Notes under the pieces: generated by a model
Database searches by the model: none
Seen by the model: the letters and a program-made list of their open reading frames with translations, nothing else
What the model was told of the DNA's origin: nothing
Program-made: the position numbers and the translations under genes
Source of the DNA: JAUIBE01 sp035267185
GTDB lineage: Bacteria; Pseudomonadota; Gammaproteobacteria; Xanthomonadales; SZUA-36
Direction of reading: 5' to 3'
Length of the DNA: 14,011 nt
Assembly (NCBI GenBank): GCA_035267185.1
Contig: DATFLY010000172.1
Coordinates: forward strand, 1-14,011
In this document: one piece after another, positions 1-5,830 of the stretch
Layout of the letters: the number at the start of each line of letters is the position of its first letter
Position numbering within the stretch: position 1 is the stretch's first letter

Positions 1-1
1 G

Positions 2-634
2 AGGTACTGCAAGCAGGGAAAGGATGTCGTTCTGATTGGTCATGATGGTCATCCTGAAGTCGAGGGCACCCTGGGGCAATGGCTCGATAATCCACCCCGC
101 GATAACCAGATGTACCTGGTTGAAGATCCTGGGGATGTCGAGACGCTCGAGGTTCGGTATCCAAACGAAATTGCTTATGTTTCTCAGACGACATTGTCAG
201 TTGACGATTGCCGTATTGTCATTGAAGCCCTGCGAAAGCGATTTCCAGCAATCGAAGGCCCCAGGCATGACGATATCTGTTATGCCACCCAAAATCGCCA
301 GGATGCAGTCAAAGATCTGACCGAGGGCGCTGACCTGGTGTTGATCGTGGGCTCGATAAACAGTTCTAATTCGAATCGGTTAAGGGAGCTGTCGGAAAAG
401 AGAAATATTCCTGCATATCTGATTGATGGCGCCCAGGATATTCGCCAGGAATGGCTGGATGGAGTCAAAGTGGTAGGTGTCACAGCAGGCGCTTCTGCTC
501 CCGAAAGCCTGGTTCAGGGCGTGGTGGAGTCACTCAAGGCCAGTGGCTCGGGTGAAGTCAGGGAAATTGATGGCATCGCCGAGACCATGGAATTTGCCCT
601 GCCCAGGGAGCTGCGAATCACTCTTAACGGCTGA
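2..634 (+). CDS. ispH: 4-hydroxy-3-methylbut-2-enyl diphosphate reductase, 3' part
   Basis: IspH (LytB) carries out the last step of the MEP isoprenoid pathway, reducing HMBPP to IPP and DMAPP in the cytosol with a [4Fe-4S] cluster. The frame is open from base 2, so the N-terminal part, including the first cluster cysteines, lies outside the window; 210 residues remain. Visible family motifs, numbered within this fragment, are GHPEVEGT at about 16-23 (the active-site His and Glu), TTLSVDD at 63-69, DDICYATQNRQ at 90-100 (third cluster cysteine at 93), NSSNSNRL at about 120-127 (substrate phosphate binding) and GVTAGASAPE near the C-terminus. The end ELRITLNG matches the usual IspH end, so the 3' end is complete. 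It converges on pilE with one base between the two stop codons, leaving no room for a separate terminator. The identification is very secure. Confidence 0.97.
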   Translation, partial: RYCKQGKDVVLIGHDGHPEVEGTLGQWLDNPPRDNQMYLVEDPGDVETLEVRYPNEIAYVSQTTLSVDDCRIVIEALRKRFPAIEGPRHDDICYATQNRQDAVKDLTEGADLVLIVGSINSSNSNRLRELSEKRNIPAYLIDGAQDIRQEWLDGVKVVGVTAGASAPESLVQGVVESLKASGSGEVREIDGIAETMEFALPRELRITLNG

Positions 635-635
635 A

Positions 636-1052
636 TCACCGGCCATTCCAACATTTATTGATGTTGCTGGTCTGACCGCTGGCCTGGCGTAAACCGGTCT
701 GGTCAAGCCCCAGGCTACCGCATTGATCCGACACCTGTGACCCAGTGGGGTCGGCCCAGGCACTGTAGACCAGGCTTTGCGTCGCGTGCGCAGGTTCTAT
801 TCGCAACCTGTAGTGTTCCAGTGACTCAGGAATGCATGAAGTGGTGTCATATCTGCCCTGAATGGCGAAAACGCGTTCCTGGCAGGCAGCAAGATCGAAA
901 AGGGCACTGATCGCTTCGGTTCGATGGATGCGCAGCATGTGGTTTCTGTATGAAGGCACTGCCAGCGATACGAGAATTGCCACAATGACAATCACTGTGA
1001 CAAGCTCAATCAGCGTAAATCCCATATGGTCTGGCTTTCCAGATGTTTTCAA
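636..1052 (-). CDS. pilE: type IV minor pilin PilE-like
   Basis: This is a type IV pilin-like protein: a prepilin cleavage site G|FTLIELV with Glu5, followed by a hydrophobic helix of about 20 residues and a small globular domain with four cysteines (mature positions about 46, 62, 100 and 123, probably two disulfides). It would be processed by the PilD peptidase and help prime pilus assembly in the inner membrane. The start is uncertain. An ATG at 1109 overlaps pilX by 61 bases, and the ATG at 1025 would leave only a two-residue leader. I chose the TTG at 1052 because it overlaps the pilX stop (TTGA), matching the 4-base overlaps upstream, and gives an 11-residue leader with two lysines. It is last in the pilV-pilW-pilX-pilE operon, and its position beside ispH matches pilE of Pseudomonas. 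It could be another minor pilin of similar size. Confidence 0.85.
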   Translation of the reverse strand: MKTSGKPDHMGFTLIELVTVIVIVAILVSLAVPSYRNHMLRIHRTEAISALFDLAACQERVFAIQGRYDTTSCIPESLEHYRLRIEPAHATQSLVYSAWADPTGSQVSDQCGSLGLDQTGLRQASGQTSNINKCWNGR

Positions 1053-1738
1053 CGAAGTTGCCGCCAACCCAGTGTTCCACATGGGATGTCGTTTGGCACC
1101 TGGTGACATAACCAGTCTGATTCGTTATCTGGCGGGAAAGGCGATGCGGTAAGATCATCAATCCATGGTCGTGCAACGATCGCTTCGGTCACCACAACGC
1201 TACCTGGTAATCGACCTGTGCCGCGACCCACGATTCTGTAGTAAGCAAGCCTGGGTTCTGGTTCACCCGGTTCAACCAATATACCCTCAAGTGCCTGAGA
1301 ATGTACCTCTTCAATGAGCCATCGGGGCTGTTCGAGATTTGGAAGCGAGTAGTCCATTTTTACCTGCCCGGATATCGGTGTAATGCCTGCAACCTGGCCA
1401 TTCTGGTGCCACCAGGCCTGTGGCCGGGTTTCGATCGCCGCAGGCAGCTGTCCTGATTCAAAAAGAGGGGGAACGGCACCGCAGCTTTCAACACACAATG
1501 GGTCTATCGGATTTTCCAATATGCTGTAAAGCCAGTATCCGCCCCAGTTCTCTGCCAGCTGAGCACGTTGTATCGCCAGCTGGCCATCCGAGAAATTTGC
1601 TGCCATTCGTTTTTCCAACAACAACCCGGTGCCGACGGCCAACGCCAGAATCATCATTGATGACATCAGCAACAGGCCAGCGATGAGGGCGACGCCCCGC
1701 GACAGGGTCAGATTCGCCGGAGTGACTCTCGCCCTCAT
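1049..1738 (-). CDS. pilX: type IV pilus minor pilin PilX-like
   Basis: A 229-residue protein with the PilX/GspK-like N-terminus RGVALIAGLLL: a short basic leader, Gly at -1, and a hydrophobic helix that lacks Glu5, as is typical of this tip subunit. An EKRMAAN segment follows the helix, as in other PilX proteins. Cysteines occur in two close pairs (about residues 82/86 and near the C-terminus), which could form disulfides in the periplasm. It is expected to act with PilV, PilW and PilE in the priming complex at the pilus tip. The start ATG at 1738 overlaps the pilW stop as ATGA, so translation is probably coupled. In the usual cluster pilY1 follows pilX; here pilX runs directly into pilE. 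Confidence 0.88.
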   Translation of the reverse strand: MRARVTPANLTLSRGVALIAGLLLMSSMMILALAVGTGLLLEKRMAANFSDGQLAIQRAQLAENWGGYWLYSILENPIDPLCVESCGAVPPLFESGQLPAAIETRPQAWWHQNGQVAGITPISGQVKMDYSLPNLEQPRWLIEEVHSQALEGILVEPGEPEPRLAYYRIVGRGTGRLPGSVVVTEAIVARPWIDDLTASPFPPDNESDWLCHQVPNDIPCGTLGWRQLR

Positions 1739-2484
1739 CGCAGCCTTGAAAACAGGGGAATGGTGGCCGTCCAGACTTGTCGCAATTTACCGTCATTTGC
1801 AGTACTTAGTGATTGGTCCAGGACGGTGAATGTCTGGCTGGGCTGATTGGTTAACGATTTTTCTGTAGAGACCAGAAGTCCAACCTGTATTCCTACAACA
1901 TTGGCCTGGTCTGCCCAGTGACCTGCACGAACCTGGCGATTGGCCAGGCGATTCCCGTCAGTGTCTTCCGCGTATAAAACCTGGAATGAATCAACTCCGG
2001 ATACCAGGCCTTGTCGATTGATCTGCCTGACCATGACTCCATCATCAGGTCCATAATGACAGGTGTGGGCAAGGTTCCCGCTTGAGGTGACTTCCAGTTT
2101 CGACTGCTTCAGGTAAAACGCAGGTCTGCCGTCGCTTCCCAATGTGCCGTTGGTATTGCCGTAACAATTAAGATCCGAATACTGATCCACAACCAGGACA
2201 TCATTGCCGCCGGGTCCGCCATCGCCTGAGCCAGAAACCAGGCCCGTCACTGCTGATCCTCCCAGCCATGGCGAAGGTCTGAAACCTGCCGGCATCACAA
2301 CCTCACGTACTTGTTGAATGGCAAAACGACCGCCCTGCTGGGTTTGAGACAGCGACTCAATCAACAGCAGTCCACGGCTCGCGCCCGCAGCCATTTGAAT
2401 CAGCCCAAGCATCAGGAATGCGGAGAGCAATCCGGCGACCAGCAGCTCTGTCAGTACAAAGCCTTTACTTGGTTGCTTTTTCAT
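1735..2484 (-). CDS. pilW: type IV pilus minor pilin PilW-like
   Basis: A 249-residue PilW-type protein. The leader MKKQPSKG is followed by the cleavage site G|FVLTELLVAG with Glu5 and a hydrophobic helix to about residue 30. The next segment, QTQQGGRFAIQQVREVVMPAGFRP at about 43-66, is a hallmark of PilW (helix, then the start of the globular domain). The rest is beta-rich with a few cysteines. It belongs to the inner-membrane priming complex of minor pilins that starts type IV pilus assembly and sits at the tip. The ATG at 2484 overlaps the pilV stop (ATGA), and its own stop overlaps the pilX start the same way, so the genes form one translationally coupled operon. Confidence 0.93.
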   Translation of the reverse strand: MKKQPSKGFVLTELLVAGLLSAFLMLGLIQMAAGASRGLLLIESLSQTQQGGRFAIQQVREVVMPAGFRPSPWLGGSAVTGLVSGSGDGGPGGNDVLVVDQYSDLNCYGNTNGTLGSDGRPAFYLKQSKLEVTSSGNLAHTCHYGPDDGVMVRQINRQGLVSGVDSFQVLYAEDTDGNRLANRQVRAGHWADQANVVGIQVGLLVSTEKSLTNQPSQTFTVLDQSLSTANDGKLRQVWTATIPLFSRLR

Positions 2485-2990
2485 CTTGGGATCTGGACCA
2501 CGGCACGACGTGCTCCAGCTTCAGCTTCGTTTTGCTGGCGGGGCTCTTTCCAGAACACCTTGGTCACCACCGGGCCATCACCGCTGCAGGAGGGTGACTC
2601 TGAATTTCCGTCATTGGGTGTTGAGTCCCGGCACACCACACCGTGGCCGCCTGGCAATTCACGCGCTACCTGGGCACGCCAGAGCAGGTACTGGTTCATG
2701 GTCCAGTCAGGGCCCGTGCAGTCATTGCTTTCGAAACACAAAGGTGCTGTCTGCGGTGGATTTGCCAGATGTTCCAACGCCAATGGGCCCAGCTGCAGGG
2801 TTGCAGCCATGGCATCAGTCTGAAGATGGGCAATGCTCTCGTATTCCGCCTCAGCCATACCGCCCGAAGCGGATAACATCAGCGCGGCCATGCCACCCAT
2901 GCCGACAGAAAATACTGCCGTGGCAACCATCAGTTCGATAAACGAGAATCCATTCGATCCAGCTCGAAATACTGTATTCCTCCCTTCCAT
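2481..2990 (-). CDS. pilV: type IV pilus minor pilin PilV-like
   Basis: A 169-residue PilV-type prepilin. After a 14-residue leader with basic residues comes G|FSFIELMVATAVFSVG, with Glu5 and the long hydrophobic helix of the family. The downstream part is glycine-rich with several cysteines. An in-frame ATG exists at 3029, but the ATG at 2990 is preceded by a perfect AGGAGG seven bases upstream, which decides the start. It is the first gene of the minor pilin operon. In the Pseudomonas-type order fimT/fimU would come just before it; here the next gene upstream is an unrelated SRPBCC protein, so that subunit must be encoded elsewhere or be absent. Confidence 0.92.
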   Translation of the reverse strand: MEGRNTVFRAGSNGFSFIELMVATAVFSVGMGGMAALMLSASGGMAEAEYESIAHLQTDAMAATLQLGPLALEHLANPPQTAPLCFESNDCTGPDWTMNQYLLWRAQVARELPGGHGVVCRDSTPNDGNSESPSCSGDGPVVTKVFWKEPRQQNEAEAGARRAVVQIPR

Positions 2991-3058
2991 TGCAAAACCT
3001 CCTGGTTTTAGAGATGCCGATTGGCGCAATGGAATCGTGCCCGATGGATATCCCTCGG

Positions 3059-3088
3059 ACTATGGGAATTGAACGAAATCTCTGTCAG
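3059..3088 (-). promoter_or_regulatory. possible sigma70 promoter for pilVWXE
   Basis: On the minus strand, CTGACA (5 of 6 matches to the -35 consensus) is followed after 18 bases by CATAGT (4 of 6 to the -10), about 70 bases upstream of the pilV ATG. It lies in the gap between the secreted SRPBCC gene and pilV. No good sigma54 site was found. This is a motif match only, and the pil genes could also be read through from upstream. Confidence 0.3.
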
Positions 3089-3139
3089 AAAAGAGACCGT
3101 TTGGCATAAGGCAGGTCGAACTGACCCGGGATGATCAGA

Positions 3140-3721
3140 CTATGGGTCTTCGAAACTTTGTGCCATGGTGTCCAGTACATATGCCCAGGCGCCCTGGAAG
3201 TAATCATATGTTTCATCCCAGTGTGGCTCGGTGCCAAAGCCCAGTTGAGTTGCCCGAACCAATGACTGTCCATCGTTTCCAGGTTCTATCTCGATCACCA
3301 TCCAGGTCCGCTTGGCACGGCTAAATGGTTGTGCAACCGGTGCATTCCACGAAAATGACAACATTCGGGGCGGCAGGTAACTCAATATCTGGCAGCCGTT
3401 GCTGCCGGTTTCCCCATCGAAAAGCCATTCATAGCTGCCACCCACAGCAAGCTCAATGTTCGCTCTTACCTCAAGGCGTCCAGCTGCATAAGTAGCTTTC
3501 CAGCCGGCTTCGCTGGTCCAGGCATCCCAGATTTGTTGGGGCGATGCACTCATTTTTCGTTCAACTGTGAGCGATCGTAAATCGGAACCTGACGCCACAA
3601 AAAGTGAATCGTCGATTGGCTTTGATCGCTTCAGGTCTTCCTCTTTGGCGGCCAGTCCGGATGCAGAAGAAAAGATCAGGCAAGTGATCAGAAGGCGTGT
3701 AAATGTCGAATATAAAAGCAT
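3140..3721 (-). CDS. exported SRPBCC/AHSA1-domain protein
   Basis: A 193-residue protein with an N-terminal signal peptide (MLLYSTFTRLLITCLIFSSASGLA, cleavage probably after ASGLA) and a C-terminal SRPBCC/AHSA1 domain from about residue 50. Features of the domain visible here are VERKMSASPQQIWDAWTSEAGW at its start, a GGSYEWLFDG segment, and a final helix with WDETYDYFQGAWAYVLDTMAQ. Such domains bind hydrophobic ligands in a deep cavity; the ligand is unknown. The ATG at 3721 was chosen over an in-frame ATG at 3766 because GAGG lies eight bases upstream, the signal peptide then begins at Met1, and the longer form would overlap the preceding gene. It is third in an operon with arsR and a cytosolic SRPBCC protein, 28 bases after that gene. 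A periplasmic partner in such an operon is uncommon. Confidence 0.83.
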   Translation of the reverse strand: MLLYSTFTRLLITCLIFSSASGLAAKEEDLKRSKPIDDSLFVASGSDLRSLTVERKMSASPQQIWDAWTSEAGWKATYAAGRLEVRANIELAVGGSYEWLFDGETGSNGCQILSYLPPRMLSFSWNAPVAQPFSRAKRTWMVIEIEPGNDGQSLVRATQLGFGTEPHWDETYDYFQGAWAYVLDTMAQSFEDP

Positions 3722-3749
3722 GGTGCAATCCTCGTTGACTGATCGTTCC

Positions 3750-4220
3750 CTAACTTCTACAGGCACTGACGTAGCATTGGCCCAAAACCTCGTCCCAGCC
3801 GTTTTGGTAGCGTCCTCTTATGGATTCCGCTTCAGCGCCAAGTGACTGCCAATTGCGGTGTTCAAGGTCGACTCTCGTGCCATTCGCTTCGGTTGAAAAT
3901 GTGATCTCAATTTCCTGGGCGGTATCGGGCTCCCGCCCGGGATACCAGGTCAGTACCAGGCGATGGGGTGAATCCCAGACCAGCACTTCTCCCCACGGAA
4001 AAGTCGAACCGTCCTCGCTGACTTCATACAACAACCCACCAACCCTGGGTTCCAGGATGACATCCTTTGCGCTTTCCTGGCTGACTGAAAAGGGCACAGT
4101 GGGCCACCAGGCAGCGATTTCAGCCGTAAATATCCGGAATGCATCTTCGCAGGGTCGGTTGACGGAAATCGTTTTTCGAACAGGTTCCAGGTACGGCTGG
4201 ATTGATTCAACCTTGCTCAT
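3750..4220 (-). CDS. cytosolic SRPBCC (AHSA1-like) protein
   Basis: A 156-residue protein of the AHSA1/CalC-like branch of the SRPBCC superfamily. It starts with the typical edge strand and helix (VRKTISVNRPCEDAFRIFT), continues through EPRVGGLLYEVSEDGS and WGEVLVWDSPHRLVLTW, and ends with a long helix (RGRYQNGWDEVLGQCYV). No signal peptide is visible. Proteins of this type are very often encoded next to ArsR-like repressors, but their ligand is generally unknown. The ATG at 4220 overlaps the arsR end by 14 bases and has GGAG eight bases upstream; the open frame extends further but only through the arsR gene. It is the middle gene of the arsR-SRPBCC-exported SRPBCC operon. Confidence 0.88.
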   Translation of the reverse strand: MSKVESIQPYLEPVRKTISVNRPCEDAFRIFTAEIAAWWPTVPFSVSQESAKDVILEPRVGGLLYEVSEDGSTFPWGEVLVWDSPHRLVLTWYPGREPDTAQEIEITFSTEANGTRVDLEHRNWQSLGAEAESIRGRYQNGWDEVLGQCYVSACRS

Positions 4221-4527
4221 CTTTGTCGCTCCGTGATTCTGCATGGCTTTTAAAGCTCTCAAGGGTTTGATCCCAGAATGTATCCAGGTATTGGCGCAGC
4301 TCGACCAGGCCATTGGTTTCGACGCGATAGATTCGCCGGGTGCCTTGCTGGTGTTCCGAAACCAGGCCTGCATTCTTGAGTACCTTGAGATGCTGGGAAA
4401 CCGCCGGCCGCGATACGGGAAGATTCGCGGCCAGTTTTCCGACCGCGATAGGGCCCTTGCGAAGTCTTTCAAAAACTGCTCTTCGGGTGGGGTCTGCCAA
4501 TGCCTGTAATGATTGATGGTAAGTCAT
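4207..4527 (-). CDS. ArsR/SmtB-family transcriptional repressor
   Basis: A 106-residue winged-helix repressor. The N-terminal helix has QALADPTRRAVFERL (about residues 8-22), the recognition helix region is LPVSRPAVSQHLKVLKNAGL (about 36-55), and the wing is GTRRIYRVE (about 62-70). There is no cysteine at all, so it does not have the thiol metal or arsenic site of classical ArsR; it belongs to the group found next to SRPBCC/AHSA1 genes. It probably represses its own operon through the repeats overlapping its promoter. No ribosome binding site precedes the ATG, and the predicted transcript would begin only about five bases before it, so the mRNA may be nearly leaderless. Its stop overlaps the next gene. 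Confidence 0.93.
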   Translation of the reverse strand: MTYHQSLQALADPTRRAVFERLRKGPIAVGKLAANLPVSRPAVSQHLKVLKNAGLVSEHQQGTRRIYRVETNGLVELRQYLDTFWDQTLESFKSHAESRSDKDEQG

Positions 4528-4567
4528 AGCTAACCGTAAGTATTAGCTAACGGAATATATAAGTCAA
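4527..4567 (-). promoter_or_regulatory. promoter and repeated putative operator of the arsR-SRPBCC operon
   Basis: On the minus strand, TTGACT (bases 4562-4567) and AATACT (4539-4544) are separated by 17 bases and form a good sigma70 promoter. Two direct copies of TAGCTAAC (plus strand, 4527-4534 and 4544-4551, 17 bases apart) overlap the spacer and the start codon; the distal one is part of the palindrome TTAGCTAA. Binding of a repressor here would block the promoter. Calling the repeat the ArsR operator is inference from its position. Confidence 0.6.
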
Positions 4568-4571
4568 GCGT

Positions 4572-4743
4572 GTGAGGTTGCCGTTTGTGTCCGGCAAGAC
4601 CAACAAGGCAATAAGTGAGGCTTATCTTTGTCAGCGAGAAGACTGTCCGCGATTACATCACTTAACTATTTGCGAAGCTGGGTGTAAAGAACCGTGAAAA
4701 GGCGATGGTTAAGGCGCTTGAGTCAGGATTTGGCTCAAATTGA
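4572..4743 (+). pseudogene. decayed C-terminal fragment of a LuxR/NarL-type regulator
   Basis: Translating the plus strand in two frames recovers the DNA-binding helix-turn-helix of a LuxR/NarL-family regulator. One frame reads SGKTNKAISEA (about 4590-4622). The next frame reads FVSEKTVRDYIT (4627-4662), then a TAA stop (4663-4665), then LFAKLGVKNREKAMVKALES and the end of the gene, with a TGA at 4741-4743. The two frames join with one extra base around 4620-4629. The receiver domain that would normally precede the HTH is absent; the fragment begins a few bases from the arsR promoter. It cannot make a functional protein and is a remnant left by a rearrangement. It converges on vapC. Confidence 0.8.
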
Positions 4744-4753
4744 AAATGATTTT

Positions 4754-5152
4754 CTAAACCCACTTTTCAAGTCGAAGACCTGGAACTCGTTTGAACTCAG
4801 ACAAGTTATTGGAAACAAGAGTCAGTCCGAGCGCACGCGCCTGCCCGGCAATCATCTGGTCGTAGGGACCAATGTTTTTTCCCTTTTTGGCAAGCTCTGC
4901 CCTGATTTGCCCGCTTTGGTATGCGGCATTTGTGTCGAAAGGTAGTACCTCCAGATTGGCGAAAAACCCCTCAATGACACCCAGGTTTCGCTCGGATTGT
5001 TGCGATTTTTCCGCGCCAAAAACCAATTCCATAAGCGTAACGGAGGAAACACACATCCTTCCAGCCTGCTTGCGAAACCTTGTCCGGACAGAATCTGGCT
5101 TATTGTTGACGGTGTAAATGACGATATTGGTGTCGAGGAGGTATTTGATCAT
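4754..5152 (-). CDS. vapC: VapC-type PIN-domain ribonuclease toxin
   Basis: A 132-residue PIN-domain toxin of a type II toxin-antitoxin pair; relatives closest in sequence style cleave initiator tRNA. It starts with YLLDTNI (acidic residue Asp7), has TLMELVFGAEKS with Glu42, and GPYDQMIAGQA with Asp98, which together form the Mg-binding acidic cluster. It ends with LVSNNLSEFKRVPGLRLEKWV, the usual end of this VapC group. Full family length and all key acidic residues suggest it is active. The ATG at 5152 overlaps the vapB stop (ATGA), so translation is coupled to the antitoxin. It lies between a LuxR remnant and a tRNA gene, a common place for such modules. Confidence 0.95.
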   Translation of the reverse strand: MIKYLLDTNIVIYTVNNKPDSVRTRFRKQAGRMCVSSVTLMELVFGAEKSQQSERNLGVIEGFFANLEVLPFDTNAAYQSGQIRAELAKKGKNIGPYDQMIAGQARALGLTLVSNNLSEFKRVPGLRLEKWV

Positions 5153-5385
5153 TCAAATGTATCGCTGCGGACCTGTTCTCCTGGTTGTTCCCTTTGTGGC
5201 ATAAAGTCGCTGCTCACATTTTCGCCATCAAACCAACAATCCCATGATTCGCCCGCTGGAGAGATCAGGCGGGACCTGCCAATGATCACAACATCGACAG
5301 ATTCAACATCATCCGGCAGTGCTGCTGCCTTTGGTAACCGTACGGCCTGACTCTGGTTGTTTTTGAAAATACGTGCCTTGATCAT
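5149..5385 (-). CDS. vapB: VapB-type antitoxin (AbrB/SpoVT fold)
   Basis: A 78-residue antitoxin. The N-terminal half, IKARIFKNNQSQAVRLPKAAALP, is the swapped-hairpin AbrB-like DNA-binding domain of VapB/MazE antitoxins. The C-terminal part (about 50-78) is the region that normally wraps around and inhibits the PIN toxin; it has WDCWFDG in place of the more usual WDEWF. The pair is expected to bind its own promoter together and repress it. The gene directly precedes vapC with a 4-base overlap. A Shine-Dalgarno sequence is weak, but the ATG at 5385 is the only start that gives the full domain. Confidence 0.93.
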   Translation of the reverse strand: MIKARIFKNNQSQAVRLPKAAALPDDVESVDVVIIGRSRLISPAGESWDCWFDGENVSSDFMPQREQPGEQVRSDTFE

Positions 5386-5397
5386 GTAATAACCATT

Positions 5398-5420
5398 GTA
5401 TATACATTAAGTATATACAT
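5398..5420. promoter_or_regulatory. putative VapBC operator, two palindromic boxes
   Basis: Two identical GTATATACAT boxes lie at 5398-5407 and 5411-5420, 13 bases apart, directly upstream of vapB; the core GTATATAC is a palindrome. On the minus strand the distal box contains TATACT, a fair -10 element. Repeated palindromes over the promoter are typical of type II toxin-antitoxin autoregulation. The role is inferred from position. Confidence 0.65.
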
Positions 5421-5551
5421 TTTATCAGAATATTCGACCTGATTCAGGTTGACCATTAATACATTGTCATTTTGTCGCACCGAAGCCTGCAGGAATAGAG
5501 AAAGAGTATGGTTGTTATGTAGGAAAACAGTGACTCTCCAGTTCACTGCTA

Positions 5552-5580
5552 TTGTCTGAAACGAGTCGATTCAATATACT
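5552..5580 (+). promoter_or_regulatory. sigma70 promoter of the tRNA-Thr gene
   Basis: TTGTCT (5552-5557) and TATACT (5575-5580) are separated by 17 bases, followed by a GC-rich discriminator (GGCCGCCCG) typical of stable RNA promoters under stringent control. The tRNA begins 17 bases after the -10 box. Confidence 0.7.
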
Positions 5581-5596
5581 GGCCGCCCGTTTCGGA

Positions 5597-5672
<76 letters not shown>

Positions 5673-5701
5673 TAATTTCAATTCGTCACACTCTATTTAA
5701 T

Positions 5702-5735
5702 TGACATAACCAATGTCTAGCAGTTGTTTATGTCA
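5702..5735. repeat. 8-bp inverted repeat in the tRNA-TPR gap
   Basis: TGACATAA (5702-5709) and TTATGTCA (5728-5735) are perfect inverted repeats 18 bases apart, between the tRNA and the TPR gene. It could be an operator for the TPR gene; TTGACA at 5701-5706 is a perfect -35 element, but no convincing -10 follows. Confidence 0.3.
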
Positions 5736-5830
5736 GTCCGACCCCAGTGAGTGACCGCCTTCAGTGAATCTTTTGAAGTTCGGATGGGCTAGAATCTGGC
5801 AAGTGAGCGAACGGGAATTGTCCAGATACG

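Noticed and set aside
3017..3038. Possible sigma54 promoter for pilV (minus strand GGGCACG followed by TTGC)
   Set aside because: The GG and GC elements are 14 bases apart instead of 12, which sigma54 does not tolerate well.
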